From Streptomyces thermolilacinus SPC6 (lineage in GTDB: Bacteria; Actinomycetota; Actinomycetes; Streptomycetales; Streptomycetaceae), in assembly GCF_000478605.2 (NCBI RefSeq), contig NZ_ASHX02000001.1, positions 3,325,895 to 3,389,894 on the forward strand: DNA of 64,000 nucleotides. The letters run 5' to 3'. Below the pieces are notes generated by a model. It did not search any database and was not told where the DNA came from. It saw only the letters and a program-made list of their open reading frames with translations. Position numbers and translations under genes: made by a program. Shown in pieces: positions 40,076-48,375 of the stretch (positions are counted from its first letter, which is position 1; every line of letters starts with the position of its first letter).

Positions 40076-40852
40076 ATGGCGTCGGCAGCCGACCGCGACA
40101 CGAAGCGCCCGGTGCGGATGAGCGTCTGGCTGGACGGCAAGGCGGCCGCGTCGCGCGGCCGCCGGGCGGGCGGTGACCACCCGTCGGGCCTGGACCGGGA
40201 GCGCATCACGGAGGCGACCGTACGGCTCCTGGACGCGGAAGGGGAGGCGAAGTTCTCCATGCGCCGCTTGGCCGCCGAGCTGAACGTCACGGCGATGTCG
40301 CTCTACTGGTACGTGGACTCCAAGGACGACCTGCTGGAGCTGGCCAGCGACGCGGCGGCGGGCGAGCTGTACCTCCCGGACCCGGACGCGGACGACGACT
40401 GGCGCGAGCAGCTGCGGGATCTCGCGCAGGGGTACCGGGCGCTGCTGGTCCGCCACCCGTGGCTGTCGCCGCTGATGGGCCGGTTCCTGAACATCGGCCC
40501 GAACTGGGCGGCGTTCGTGCTGTGCGTGCAGCGGCTGATCGCCAAGACGGGGCTGGCGCCCGAGCAGCAGGCGGGCGCCATCGCGGCGGTCTTCCAGTTC
40601 GTGTACGGCTTCGGCACCATCGAGGGCCACTTCCGCAAGCGGTGCGCCGAGGCGGGCATGGGCCAGGACGAGTACGTCGCCCGGGCCATGGGCGCGATGG
40701 GCGGGCACCCGGACCTGGCTCCGGTCATGGACGCGGGCCGGGAGATGAACGAAGCCCGCCAGGGGGCGACGGTGGACGAGACGAGGGACCGCGACTTCGC
40801 GTTCGCCCTGGACCTGCTGGTCGCGGGCATCGAGGCCCGGACACGCGGGTGA
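40076..40852 (+). CDS. TetR-family repressor with TetR_C_1-type C-terminus
   Basis: A 258-aa regulator with ATG 40076 after AAAGAGGAGGA. A 30-residue basic N-terminal tail precedes the helix-turn-helix (about 42-90: DRERITEATVRLLDAEG, FSMRRLAAELNVTAMSLYWYV, SKDDLLELASD). The C-terminal ligand domain of about 160 residues is helical (AAFVLCVQRLIAKTG, AIAAVFQFVYGFG). It is encoded 31 bp after the MFS gene and so probably co-transcribed with it. It most likely represses that operon through the palindrome at 38488-38530. Confidence 0.9.
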   Translation: MASAADRDTKRPVRMSVWLDGKAAASRGRRAGGDHPSGLDRERITEATVRLLDAEGEAKFSMRRLAAELNVTAMSLYWYVDSKDDLLELASDAAAGELYLPDPDADDDWREQLRDLAQGYRALLVRHPWLSPLMGRFLNIGPNWAAFVLCVQRLIAKTGLAPEQQAGAIAAVFQFVYGFGTIEGHFRKRCAEAGMGQDEYVARAMGAMGGHPDLAPVMDAGREMNEARQGATVDETRDRDFAFALDLLVAGIEARTRG

Positions 40853-40920
40853 CCGGCCCGTACGGGGCCGGGCCGGTACGGGTCCCGGGCCGGAACGGCG
40901 GCCGTTCTCGCGCATGAGTG

Positions 40921-40977
40921 AGGCCCCGGTGGCGGGCCGGGGGCGTCCCCTGCCTGCCCTGCCCGCCACCGGGGCCT
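40921..40977. terminator. Bidirectional terminator
   Basis: 16-bp perfect arms AGGCCCCGGTGGCGGG/CCCGCCACCGGGGCCT with a 25-nt loop, between the convergent TetR and MFS genes. Confidence 0.8.
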
Positions 40978-41025
40978 TCCGTCCGGGCGCGCCGCTCTCC
41001 GCTCAAGGGCGGCGGGCCCGGAGTA

Positions 41026-42591
41026 TCAGTGGGTCGCGTTCTTCAGGGCGACCTCGCGGATGAAGAGCGTCACCAGGAGGGCGAGCAGGGCGAACGGTGC
41101 CGAGTAGAGGAAGACGTCCCCCACCGCGTGCCCGTACGCGCTCTCCATCACCGGGCGGACCGGCGCGGGCAGCTTGTCCAGGTCCGGGATGCCGCCGCCC
41201 GTACCGCCGCTGCCCAGGGCGGCGCCCTTCGGGCCGAGGGCCGCGAGGCCCTCCTTCACGTACTCCGTGACCTTGTTGCCCATCACGGCGCCCAGCGCGG
41301 AGACGCCCACGGCGCCGCCCAGCGACCGGAAGAACGTGACGACCGACGACGCGGCGCCCAGGTCCCGGGGGGCGACCTGGTTCTGGGTGCACAGGACCAG
41401 GTTCTGCATCATCATGCCGATGCCCAGGCCCAGCACGGCCATGAACAGCGCCACGTGCCAGTAGGGCGTGTCGTACCGGATCGTGCCGAGCAGTCCGAGG
41501 CCCGCCGTCACCAGCACACCACCGCCGACCAGCCACGCCTTCCAACGGCCCGTCTTGGTGATGATCTGGCCGGAGACCGTGGACGAGACGAACAGGCCCG
41601 CGATCATCGGGATCGTCATGACGCCGGACATCGTCGGCGACTTGTCCCGCGCCAGCTGGAAGTACTGGCTGAAGAACACCGTCCCGGCGAACATCGCCAC
41701 CCCCACGAACAGCGAGGCCAGCGACGCGAGCGTGATCGTCCGGTTGCGGAACAGGCGCAGCGGGATGATCGGTTCCGCGGCGCGGGACTCGACGGCGACG
41801 AACAGCGCGCCGAGCATCACCGAGCCGCCCACCATCACGGCGGTCTGCCAGGACATCCAGTCGTACTTGTCGCCCGCGAAGGTGACCCAGATGAGCAGCA
41901 GCGACACGGCGGCGCTGATCAGGGCGGCGCCCGACCAGTCCACCTTCACCTCGCGCCGGACCACCGGCAGGCGGAGGGTCTTCTGAAGGACGATCAGGGC
42001 GATGACGGCGAACGGCACGCCGACGTAGAAGCACCAGCGCCAGCCGAGCCAGTCGGTGTCGGTGATCACGCCGCCGAGCAGCGGGCCGCCGACCGTCGCG
42101 ACGGCGAAGACGGCGCCGAGGTAGCCGGAGTAGCGGCCGCGCTCGCGCGGGGAGATCATCGCGGCCATCACGATCTGCGCGAGGGCGGAGAGACCGCCCA
42201 CGCCTATGCCCTGGACGACCCGGCAGGCGATCAGCATGCCGGAGCTCTGGGAGAGACCGGCGACGACCGAGCCGATCACGTAGACGACGAGGGACAGCTG
42301 CACCAGCAGCTTCTTCGAGAACAGGTCCGCGAGCTTGCCCCAGAGCGGCGTCGTCGCGGTCATGGCCAGCAGCGACGCCGTCACGACCCAGGTGTAGGCG
42401 CTCTGGCCGCCGCCGAGGTCGGTGATGATTTCGGGGAGGGCGTTGGAGACGATCGTCGACGAGAGGATGGCGACGAACATGCCGAGCATCAGCCCGGACA
42501 GCGCCTCCATGATCTGCCGGTGCGTCATCGGCGTGCGGCCGGCCTCGCCGGCGTCGCCGTCCCGCACTCCTGACGGGGTGGTCGTGGCCAT
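41026..42591 (-). CDS. MFS drug exporter, DHA2 14-TMS family
   Basis: A 521-aa exporter with ATG 42591 after AAGGAAG. Fourteen membrane segments are readable. LSSTIVSNALPEI corresponds to the D1 motif, LADLFSKKLLVQ follows TMS2, and GYLGAVFAVATVGGPLLGG is motif C. A Gly-rich extracellular loop of about 45 residues lies before the last helix (ALGPKGAALGSGGTGGG). It is preceded by a MarR gene 59 bp upstream on the same strand, so expression is probably controlled by that repressor. Confidence 0.9.
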   Translation of the reverse strand: MATTTPSGVRDGDAGEAGRTPMTHRQIMEALSGLMLGMFVAILSSTIVSNALPEIITDLGGGQSAYTWVVTASLLAMTATTPLWGKLADLFSKKLLVQLSLVVYVIGSVVAGLSQSSGMLIACRVVQGIGVGGLSALAQIVMAAMISPRERGRYSGYLGAVFAVATVGGPLLGGVITDTDWLGWRWCFYVGVPFAVIALIVLQKTLRLPVVRREVKVDWSGAALISAAVSLLLIWVTFAGDKYDWMSWQTAVMVGGSVMLGALFVAVESRAAEPIIPLRLFRNRTITLASLASLFVGVAMFAGTVFFSQYFQLARDKSPTMSGVMTIPMIAGLFVSSTVSGQIITKTGRWKAWLVGGGVLVTAGLGLLGTIRYDTPYWHVALFMAVLGLGIGMMMQNLVLCTQNQVAPRDLGAASSVVTFFRSLGGAVGVSALGAVMGNKVTEYVKEGLAALGPKGAALGSGGTGGGIPDLDKLPAPVRPVMESAYGHAVGDVFLYSAPFALLALLVTLFIREVALKNATH

Positions 42592-42650
42592 GTACTTCCT
42601 TACGGGTGCGTCGTCGTCTGCTGTTTCTGCTGCTTCTGCTGTTTCTTCGT

Positions 42651-43160
42651 CTATGGGCTCGTCGGGGCCGGTTCCGGCGCCGGAACCGGAGCCGGGAGCG
42701 GTGCGTGCGGCTGGTGGTGCGTCCGGCCGTCCCCGAACGACGTCCGGAGGCGGGCCAGCAGCGTGACGAGTTGCCCGACCTCGTCGTCGGACCACTCCCG
42801 CAGGCGGTCCGCGAACAGGTCCGTGGTGCGCTGGCCGAGGTCGTCCAGCACCTCCCGCCCCGAGGGGGTGAGGCGCAGGATGCGGGAGCGCCGGTCGCCC
42901 GGATCGGGTGACCGCTCGACCCAGCCGTGCTCCACCACATGGGCGACGTGCCGGCTGGTGACCGACATGTCGACGGCGAGGTGCTCGGCGAGCCTGCTCA
43001 GGCGCATGTCCCCGTACCGGTCCAGCAGCGCCAGCACGGCGGCGGCACCACTCGGGCACTCGGTGGGGAGCAGCCGTGCGATGCCGCGCTTGACGACCCC
43101 GACGGCGCTGATCTGGCGGGCCAGCTCCTCGTACTGTCCGCGTGCTGCCACGGCGGACAC
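42651..43160 (-). CDS. MarR-family transcriptional regulator
   Basis: A 169-aa winged-helix repressor. The recognition region is MRLSRLAEHLAVDMSVTSRHVAHVVEHGWVER, and the wing DPGDRRSRILRLTPSG carries the family DxRS pattern. A Pro/Ala-rich tail ends the protein. It lies upstream of the DHA2 exporter on the same strand. Its own promoter region contains two inverted repeats (43172-43186 and 43184-43203), the probable autoregulatory sites. It senses exporter substrates by analogy with other MarR proteins. Confidence 0.88.
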   Translation of the reverse strand: MSAVAARGQYEELARQISAVGVVKRGIARLLPTECPSGAAAVLALLDRYGDMRLSRLAEHLAVDMSVTSRHVAHVVEHGWVERSPDPGDRRSRILRLTPSGREVLDDLGQRTTDLFADRLREWSDDEVGQLVTLLARLRTSFGDGRTHHQPHAPLPAPVPAPEPAPTSP

Positions 43161-43171
43161 CTCCGCATCTT

Positions 43172-43203
43172 GTTGCTTAGAGCAACCATAGATTCAGATG
43201 GTT
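43172..43203. promoter_or_regulatory. MarR operator candidates
   Basis: GTTGCT-TAG-AGCAAC (43172-43186) directly abuts AACCAT-8-ATGGTT (43184-43203), 12 to 43 bp before the MarR start. The local AT content is high. Confidence 0.55.
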
Positions 43204-43322
43204 GTTACAGGCAAATGAAATGGGGGGACATACGGCCAAAGACCTGGCAAAGAAGGGTCAAGATCGTTCCGCGGGCCGCCCGGGGTGGGGCGGTGGGCCG
43301 GGATTCGCTAGGGTCCTGCCCC

Positions 43323-43535
43323 ATGGCACACAACCCGCACGCCCCCCAGGGCCCCGAGGGCAACTACGACCCCGCGGGCTCCACCCAGATGTTCCGCGCC
43401 TTCGTCGACGAGGGCGCGCCCCAGCGGCAGCAGCAGGCCGTGGTCCAGTCGTCCGGCCCCCGCGTCGGCCTGATCGCCGGCATCGTCCTGGCGGTCGTGG
43501 TCGTCGCGGCCGTCGCCTGGCTGGCGCTGGGCTGA
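43323..43535 (+). CDS. Small single-span membrane protein
   Basis: A 70-aa protein with ATG 43323. The first 45 residues are polar, Pro/Gln/Gly-rich (MAHNPHAPQGPEGNYDP). The rest is one membrane helix (VGLIAGIVLAVVVVAAVAWLALG) reaching the C-terminus, giving a tail-anchored topology. I do not recognise a family. It is divergent from marR and is followed 18 bp after the stop by an 18-bp perfect palindrome. Confidence 0.62.
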   Translation: MAHNPHAPQGPEGNYDPAGSTQMFRAFVDEGAPQRQQQAVVQSSGPRVGLIAGIVLAVVVVAAVAWLALG

Positions 43536-44009
43536 CCCCGGCCCGGTACGTCGACCGGTACGCGTACCGGTGCGCGGAGCCGCGCGGCACGCCACGGGCC
43601 CGGCGCGTTTTCGGTCCGGCGCGCTCGGGCCGCGACTTGGGCGTGCGCTGTGACGTGGCGCTCGGTAGGGCTCGGGCGTCGTGCGGCGCGGTACCGCGCT
43701 CTTCCCGCCCCTTGTCGGCCGCGCTTCTGAGCTCTCGTACGACCTCGGTGCGCGGCGTTTCATGCGCCGGTACGGCCTCCTGGTGGCGCCGTGCGCGCGC
43801 GTGTGGCTCCGTGCCGTGGCGTGACGCGGGCGTGCGCGGCGCGCGGGCGGCGCGCGGAGGCGTCATGGAGCGCCGGGGCGCGGGTGCGGGCGGGCGGTCA
43901 GGGCCGGTCGGGTGCCCGTGCGCTGCGGGGCGCGCCCGGAGTCGTACGTCTTCGGATTGCGTCCGCCCGGCCTCCGGGGCCAGCCCACGGGGCCGGGCGG
44001 GCGGGTCGG
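43536..44009. other. Spacer with 18-bp perfect palindrome
   Basis: About 470 bp with no supported gene. It contains ACCGGTACGCGTACCGGT (43554-43571), a perfect palindrome that may be an operator or a short terminator for the 70-aa gene. Confidence 0.45.
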
Positions 44010-44864
44010 TCAGTCGGCGATGAGGCCCTCACGCAGCTGCGCCAGCGTGCGCGTCAGCAGCCGGGAGACGTGCATCTGGGAGATGCCGACCTCCTCGCCG
44101 ATCTGCGACTGCGTCATGTTGGCGAAGAACCGCAGCATGATGATCTGCCGCTCCCGCGCGGGAAGTTTGGCCAGCAGCGGCTTCAGCGACTCGCGGTACT
44201 CGACGCCTTCGAGCGCGCTGTCCTCGTAGCCGAGGCGGTCCGCGAGCGAGCCCTCCCCGCCGTCGTCCTCCGGCGACGGCGAGTCGAGCGACGAGGCGGT
44301 GTACGCGTTCCCCACGGCCAGGCCGTCCACCACGTCCTCCTCGGACACGCCCAGAACGGCGGCGAGTTCGGGCACGGTCGGGGAGCGGTCGAGCTTCTGC
44401 GCCAGCTCGTCGCCGGCCTTGGTGAGCGCCAGCCGCAGCTCCTGGAGGCGGCGCGGCACCCGCACCGACCACGAGGTGTCGCGGAAGAAGCGCTTGATCT
44501 CCCCGACGACGGTCGGCATCGCGAATGTCGGGAACTCCACGCCCCGTTCGCAGTCGAACCGGTCGATCGCCTTGATCAGGCCGATCGTGCCGACCTGGAC
44601 GATGTCCTCCATCGGCTCGTTGCGCGAGCGGAAGCGGGCGGCCGCGTACCGCACGAGCGGGAGGTTGAGCTCGATGAGCGTGTCGCGGACGTACATCCGA
44701 TCCGGGCTGTCCGCCGCCACCCCCGCCGCGTCCAGCGCGCGCAGGCGGAGGAACAGGGAGCGGGAGAGCGTGCGCGTGTCGATGGCTTCCGAGGTGTCGG
44801 GAAGCGCGGCCGGCTCGCTCTGCGTGAGCGTGAGAACCTTCGAGCTGCCCTGTTCTGCGGACAT
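44010..44864 (-). CDS. sigN: SigB/SigF-family sigma factor, SigN type
   Basis: A 284-aa sigma-70 factor of the stress/sporulation group. ATG 44864 follows AAGGGGGTGGC. Region 2 is [28 protein letters not shown] with [19 protein letters not shown]; region 3 is VPRRLQELRLALTKAGDELAQKL; region 4 is [37 protein letters not shown]. The adjacent sigF gene and the N-terminus MSAEQGSSKVLTLT match my memory of Streptomyces sigN. Such factors are held by RsbW-like anti-sigma proteins, of which two are encoded in this window. SigN functions in sporulation of aerial hyphae. Confidence 0.87.
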   Translation of the reverse strand: MSAEQGSSKVLTLTQSEPAALPDTSEAIDTRTLSRSLFLRLRALDAAGVAADSPDRMYVRDTLIELNLPLVRYAAARFRSRNEPMEDIVQVGTIGLIKAIDRFDCERGVEFPTFAMPTVVGEIKRFFRDTSWSVRVPRRLQELRLALTKAGDELAQKLDRSPTVPELAAVLGVSEEDVVDGLAVGNAYTASSLDSPSPEDDGGEGSLADRLGYEDSALEGVEYRESLKPLLAKLPARERQIIMLRFFANMTQSQIGEEVGISQMHVSRLLTRTLAQLREGLIAD

Positions 44865-44933
44865 GCCACCCCCTTGAGGTCGCGGACGGTCGCGTGAGCC
44901 GCGACCATCGGAGGAACGCAGCCTCCACGTGAG

Positions 44934-44959
44934 ATACCGGCGCCGAGACTGCGGCAAAC
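44934..44959 (-). promoter_or_regulatory. Possible SigB/SigF-type promoter for sigN
   Basis: On the minus strand GTTT (44959-44956) is followed after 16 nt by CGGTAT (44939-44934), close to the GTTT/GGGTAT pattern used by this sigma group, about 70 bp before the start codon. This would allow autoregulation. Confidence 0.35.
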
Positions 44960-45108
44960 GCGGTTCCAGCAGAATGTCACATGTCGGCAACACGCTGTAG
45001 TGACTTGTCGACATGGCGGCGGTGAAAATGCCCCGGAAGTTGGTGGTTCGCGGCTTTTGGAGCGGCTGATCGTGGACCAAACGACTCTGGTCGCTCTACC
45101 CGTTCGAG

Positions 45109-46212
45109 TTAAGCATCGATCCTATTTGCGGACCTCAGCCGGGCGAAGCTGCGCGCGAGGAGCCTCGACACGTGCATCTGGGAGACGCCGAGCTCCTGGC
45201 TGATCTGGGACTGCGTCAGGTTGCGGTAGTAACGGAGCATCAGGATCCGCTGCTCGCGTTCGGGCAGCTGGACCAGCAGATGCCGTACGAGGTCACGGTG
45301 TTCGACGCCCGCGAGTGCGGGGTCCTCGTAGCCGAGCCGGTCGAGCAGGCCGGGCAGCCCGTCGCCCTCCTGGGCCGCTTCGAGCGAGGTCGCGTGGTAC
45401 GAGCGGCCCGCCTCGATGCAGGACAGGACCTCCTCCTCGGAGATCTTGAGCCGCTCCGCGATCTCGGCGGTCGTGGGGGACCTGCCGTGAAGGGTGGTCA
45501 GGTCCTCGGTGGCGCCGTTGACCTGCACCCACAGTTCGTGGAGGCGGCGCGGGACGTGGACCGTGCGGACGTTGTCCCGGAAGTACCGCTTGATCTCCCC
45601 GACGACGGTCGGCATCGCGAAGGTCGGGAACTGCACGCCCCGGTCGGGGTCGAACCGGTCGATGGCGTTGATCAGGCCGATCGTGCCGACCTGGACGACG
45701 TCCTCCATCGGCTCGTTGCGGGAGCGGAAGCGGGCGGCGGCGTACCGGACGAGCGGCAGGTTGGCCTCGATGAGGGCGGCGCGGACGCGGGTGTGCTCGG
45801 CGGTGCCGCGCTCCAGCTTCTTCAGCTCGCCGAAGAGGACCTGTGTGAGGGCCCGGGTGTCGGCGGTCCTGCGGACGCGGGCTTCCTGCTCGGACACGGG
45901 CTCGGCTGGGGGTTCGGCGGCCGGTGCGGGGGGCGATCCGGCGCCCGGCTCGGCGGAGGGCCGGCCGGGGTGCCGGGCCGGGGGCGTCGCGTGGGAAGCG
46001 GTGCGGGGTGCCGGACGGGAATCGCCGAGGGGGTCGGCTTGAGGCCCTTGCGGGCCGGGCCGCGAGGCAGGCCGGGGGTCGGACTGGGTGCCGGAACGAG
46101 GGCCGGGCTGGGTGCCGGACTGGGCGCCGGTCTGCGGCGGCCTCGCCGGGTCGCTTTGCGGCTCGTTCTGGGGTGGCACCTGGTGAGGCGTGGTACTGGC
46201 CGGCACGTTCAC
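45109..46212 (-). CDS. sigF: Sporulation sigma factor SigF
   Basis: A 367-aa sigma factor; GTG 46212 follows AAGGGGTGGC. Residues 1-110 are Pro/Gln/Gly-rich and variable. Residues 111-367 are a full SigB/SigF-type factor: [62 protein letters not shown] segments, a region 3 with [21 protein letters not shown], and region 4 [23 protein letters not shown]. The core closely follows Streptomyces SigF as I remember it, which is needed for spore maturation and pigmentation. It lies upstream of sigN on the same strand with a 244-bp gap. Confidence 0.9.
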   Translation of the reverse strand: MNVPASTTPHQVPPQNEPQSDPARPPQTGAQSGTQPGPRSGTQSDPRPASRPGPQGPQADPLGDSRPAPRTASHATPPARHPGRPSAEPGAGSPPAPAAEPPAEPVSEQEARVRRTADTRALTQVLFGELKKLERGTAEHTRVRAALIEANLPLVRYAAARFRSRNEPMEDVVQVGTIGLINAIDRFDPDRGVQFPTFAMPTVVGEIKRYFRDNVRTVHVPRRLHELWVQVNGATEDLTTLHGRSPTTAEIAERLKISEEEVLSCIEAGRSYHATSLEAAQEGDGLPGLLDRLGYEDPALAGVEHRDLVRHLLVQLPEREQRILMLRYYRNLTQSQISQELGVSQMHVSRLLARSFARLRSANRIDA

Positions 46213-46347
46213 GCCACCCCTTCACGGCTAGCGGTCAACTTCGGTCAAGTCCTCCGTCAAAAGCGGTCATAGCATCACAAGACATGTCCACTGTGTGCAA
46301 GCACCCCATAACGCCGTGTTGAAGGCCCGGGGACGGCCGCAAAAGGG

Positions 46348-46378
46348 GGAGCCCCGCACCACAGAGGTGCGGGGCTCC
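46348..46378 (-). terminator. Rho-independent terminator after the Dabb gene
   Basis: Perfect 13-bp arms GGAGCCCCGCACC/GGTGCGGGGCTCC, loop 5 nt, followed on the minus strand by CCCTTTT. Confidence 0.88.
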
Positions 46379-46403
46379 TGCCGGAGGACTGCTGTGGGAC
46401 GGC

Positions 46404-46697
46404 TCAGAACTCGTAGTCCGCGACCACCCAAGTGGCGAACTCGCGCCACTGCCCGGCGGCCGCCTGGTGGGCCGGGTGCTCGACGTACCGCTTGAGGGCG
46501 TCCAGGTCCTCGACGGCGGAGTTGATGGCGAAGTCGTACGCGATCGGGCGGTCGCTGATGTTCCAGGCGCACTCCCAGAACGTCAGCTCCGGGATGACAC
46601 CGCCGAGCTCCTGGAAGGCCCGTACGCCCGCCTCGACGCGCGGCTCGTCGCGTCGTACACCCTCGTTGAGCTTGAAGAGGACCAGGTGGCGGATCAC
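46404..46697 (-). CDS. Dabb family (stress-responsive A/B barrel) protein
   Basis: A 97-aa dimeric alpha-beta barrel protein. GTG 46697 is preceded by TAGGAG, whose TAG is the stop codon of the upstream 54-aa gene, so translation is coupled. RHLVLFKLNEGV at the N-terminus, ECAWNISDRPIAYDFAI in the middle and LDALKRYVEHPAHQ with VVADYEF at the end match the Dabb pattern. Function is not defined for most bacterial members; they resemble small monooxygenases or cyclases without clear catalytic residues. Confidence 0.85.
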   Translation of the reverse strand: MIRHLVLFKLNEGVRRDEPRVEAGVRAFQELGGVIPELTFWECAWNISDRPIAYDFAINSAVEDLDALKRYVEHPAHQAAAGQWREFATWVVADYEF

Positions 46698-46706
46698 TCG
46701 GGACTC

Positions 46707-46871
46707 CTAGTTGATGAGGGCGGTCATGAACTCGCCGACCGCTTGAGCGGCACTCGAAATGCCCTCGAAGCCTATCTGGACGAGGTCTGCGGCCCGGTCG
46801 GGGGACTGGATGATCGTGTAGAGCACGAAGACGGTGAGGGCGTACAGCGTGATCTTCTTCGCCTGCGCCAT
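46707..46871 (-). CDS. Small 54-aa membrane protein coupled to the Dabb gene
   Basis: ATG 46871 follows GGGAGAAAG. The product MAQAKKITLYALTVFVLYTI has a membrane helix at about residues 7-22 after a short basic N-terminus. IQSPDRAADL follows, then an amphipathic helix (GFEGISSAAQAVGEFMTALIN). Its stop is 9 bp from the Dabb start and overlaps that gene's ribosome-binding site. The N-in anchor with an outer amphipathic helix suggests a membrane-associated adaptor. No family name recalled with certainty. Confidence 0.72.
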   Translation of the reverse strand: MAQAKKITLYALTVFVLYTIIQSPDRAADLVQIGFEGISSAAQAVGEFMTALIN

Positions 46872-47103
46872 CGTCACTTTCTCCCCGTCTCTCCCTGCGA
46901 TTCCCTCGGCGGTCGGGTGAGTCTAACCGAGCACCGATGGGCCGGGGCCGTGAAGATCCGGGCCGTTCGCCGCTCTTGGGGACGCGGGCGCGGGGCGGGT
47001 GGTTCCCGTCCCGTGCGGCGGGGGGGCGGCGGTGAACCCGGGGACCGGGAACGCGAAACACCCCTCCGTGTCGCGTTTCCGCGCCCCGGAGGGGTGTTGC
47101 TGG

Positions 47104-47188
47104 CGGTAGCGGAGGGATTTGAACCCTCGGTGACTTGCGCCACACTCGCTTTCGAGGCGAGCTCCTTCGGCCGCTCGGACACGCTACC
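47104..47188 (-). tRNA. tRNA-Ser (anticodon CGA)
   Basis: 85 nt on the minus strand with acceptor GGTAGCG/CGCTACC, discriminator G, anticodon loop CTCGAAA, long variable arm and T-loop TTCAAAT. It is the third serine isoacceptor in this window. Confidence 0.96.
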
Positions 47189-47278
47189 GAGAGAGAGCTT
47201 AGCCCAAAGGTGCCCCGACGCAGAAATCCGTATCGGGCCGCCGGGGCGGAGGCTCTGGGCCGGGGCGCGGGGCCCGGT

Positions 47279-47851
47279 TCAGCGGTCGCGGAAGAACCGG
47301 GTGAGCAGCCCGGCGCACTCCTCGGCCAGCACTCCGTGGAGGACCTCGGGGCGGTGGTTGAGCCGCCGGTCCCGTACGAGGTCCCAGAGCGAGCCGACCG
47401 CGCCGGCCTTCTCGTCGAGCGCGCCGAACACCAGCCGGTCCACGCGGGACTGGACGAGGGCGCCCGCGCACATGACGCACGGCTCCAGCGTCACCACGAG
47501 CGTGCAGCCGGTCAGCCGCCACTCGCCGAGCCGCTGTGCCGCGCGGCGCAGCGCCAGCACTTCGGCGTGCGCGGTCGGATCGCCGGTGGCCTCGCGCTCG
47601 TTGTGCCCGGTCGCGAGGAGGGCGCCGTCCGGGCCGAGCACCACCGCGCCGACCGGCACGTCGCCGGCCAGCGCGGCACGCTCGGCCTCCGCCAACGCCC
47701 GCTCCATGGGCGCCCGCCAGGGGGCGCGCACGGGGTCGGGCGCGGGATCGGGCGCGGCGTCGGGCTCCGGTCCGGGAACGCCGCTGCCGGGGCCTGTCGT
47801 AGGGGATATGGGGTCGGGCGGCGCGGGGTCGCCCGTCGAGGGGGCGGGCAC
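47279..47851 (-). CDS. tadA: tRNA-specific adenosine deaminase (TadA)
   Basis: A 190-aa enzyme converting A34 to inosine in tRNA-Arg(ACG), whose gene is at 36391. GTG 47851 shares one base with the upstream TAG stop; ATG 47707 would give a core-only 142-aa form. The first 48 residues are Pro/Ala/Asp-rich and dispensable-looking. The zinc and catalytic residues are present: HAE in DPTAHAEVLALRRA and PCVMC in TLEPCVMCAGALV. The dimer-interface segment GALDEKAGAVGSLWD is also typical. It is co-transcribed with the deaminase-associated gene. Confidence 0.92.
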   Translation of the reverse strand: MPAPSTGDPAPPDPISPTTGPGSGVPGPEPDAAPDPAPDPVRAPWRAPMERALAEAERAALAGDVPVGAVVLGPDGALLATGHNEREATGDPTAHAEVLALRRAAQRLGEWRLTGCTLVVTLEPCVMCAGALVQSRVDRLVFGALDEKAGAVGSLWDLVRDRRLNHRPEVLHGVLAEECAGLLTRFFRDR

Positions 47852-48375
47852 TAGCGGACGGTCTCCAGCATCTCGGAGGCCCCGAGCGCGTCCGCGATCT
47901 CGGTGAGCGCGTCGGTGCCGAGAGCCAGCAGCTCCTTCTCCGACATGCCCAGGTCGTCCAGGATCAGCCGGTCGCCGACCGGCGCGGCGGGCACGGTCTC
48001 GGCCGCCGCCTGCGTCTCCTCCTCGGTGTCGTCCGGCTCCCCGTCCTCGGTGCCGTCCAGGTCCAGCGCGTCCAGGTCGGCGGTGTCGTCGGCCCGGTCG
48101 TCGCCCAGCAGTTCCCTGGTGAGGATCTCCCCGTACGAGGAGCGGGCGGCGGCCGCCCCGTCCGACACGAAGATGCGAGGGTCTTCCTCGCCCTCCACGC
48201 GGACGATGCCGAACCACGCGTCCTCCTGCTCGATGAAGACGAGCACCGTGTCGTCGTCCGGCGAGGCTTCGCGGGCCAGGTCGGTCAGATCCGCCAGGGT
48301 CTCCACATCGTCGAGCTCTGTGTCGCTCGCTACCCACCCGTCTTCGGTGAGCGTGAGCAGTGCGGCGAAGTACAC
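47851..48375 (-). CDS. tRNA adenosine deaminase-associated protein
   Basis: A 174-aa acidic protein conserved next to tadA in actinobacteria. GTG 48375 follows GGGAGA at 6 nt; the longer upstream frame has no site. (V)YFAALLTLTEDGWVASDTEL opens a compact domain containing EEDPRIFVSDGAAAARSSYG. A highly acidic linker (about 100-135, mainly Asp/Glu) precedes a C-terminal helical part (DLGMSEKELLALGTDALTEI). Function unknown; the invariant pairing suggests it supports TadA or tRNA binding (inference). Confidence 0.82.
   Translation of the reverse strand: MYFAALLTLTEDGWVASDTELDDVETLADLTDLAREASPDDDTVLVFIEQEDAWFGIVRVEGEEDPRIFVSDGAAAARSSYGEILTRELLGDDRADDTADLDALDLDGTEDGEPDDTEEETQAAAETVPAAPVGDRLILDDLGMSEKELLALGTDALTEIADALGASEMLETVR

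Noticed and set aside
36058..40290. 1,400-codon minus-strand open frame across two tRNAs and three genes
   Set aside because: It spans tRNA-Ser, tRNA-Arg and the opposite strand of well-supported genes, so it is a GC-bias artefact.
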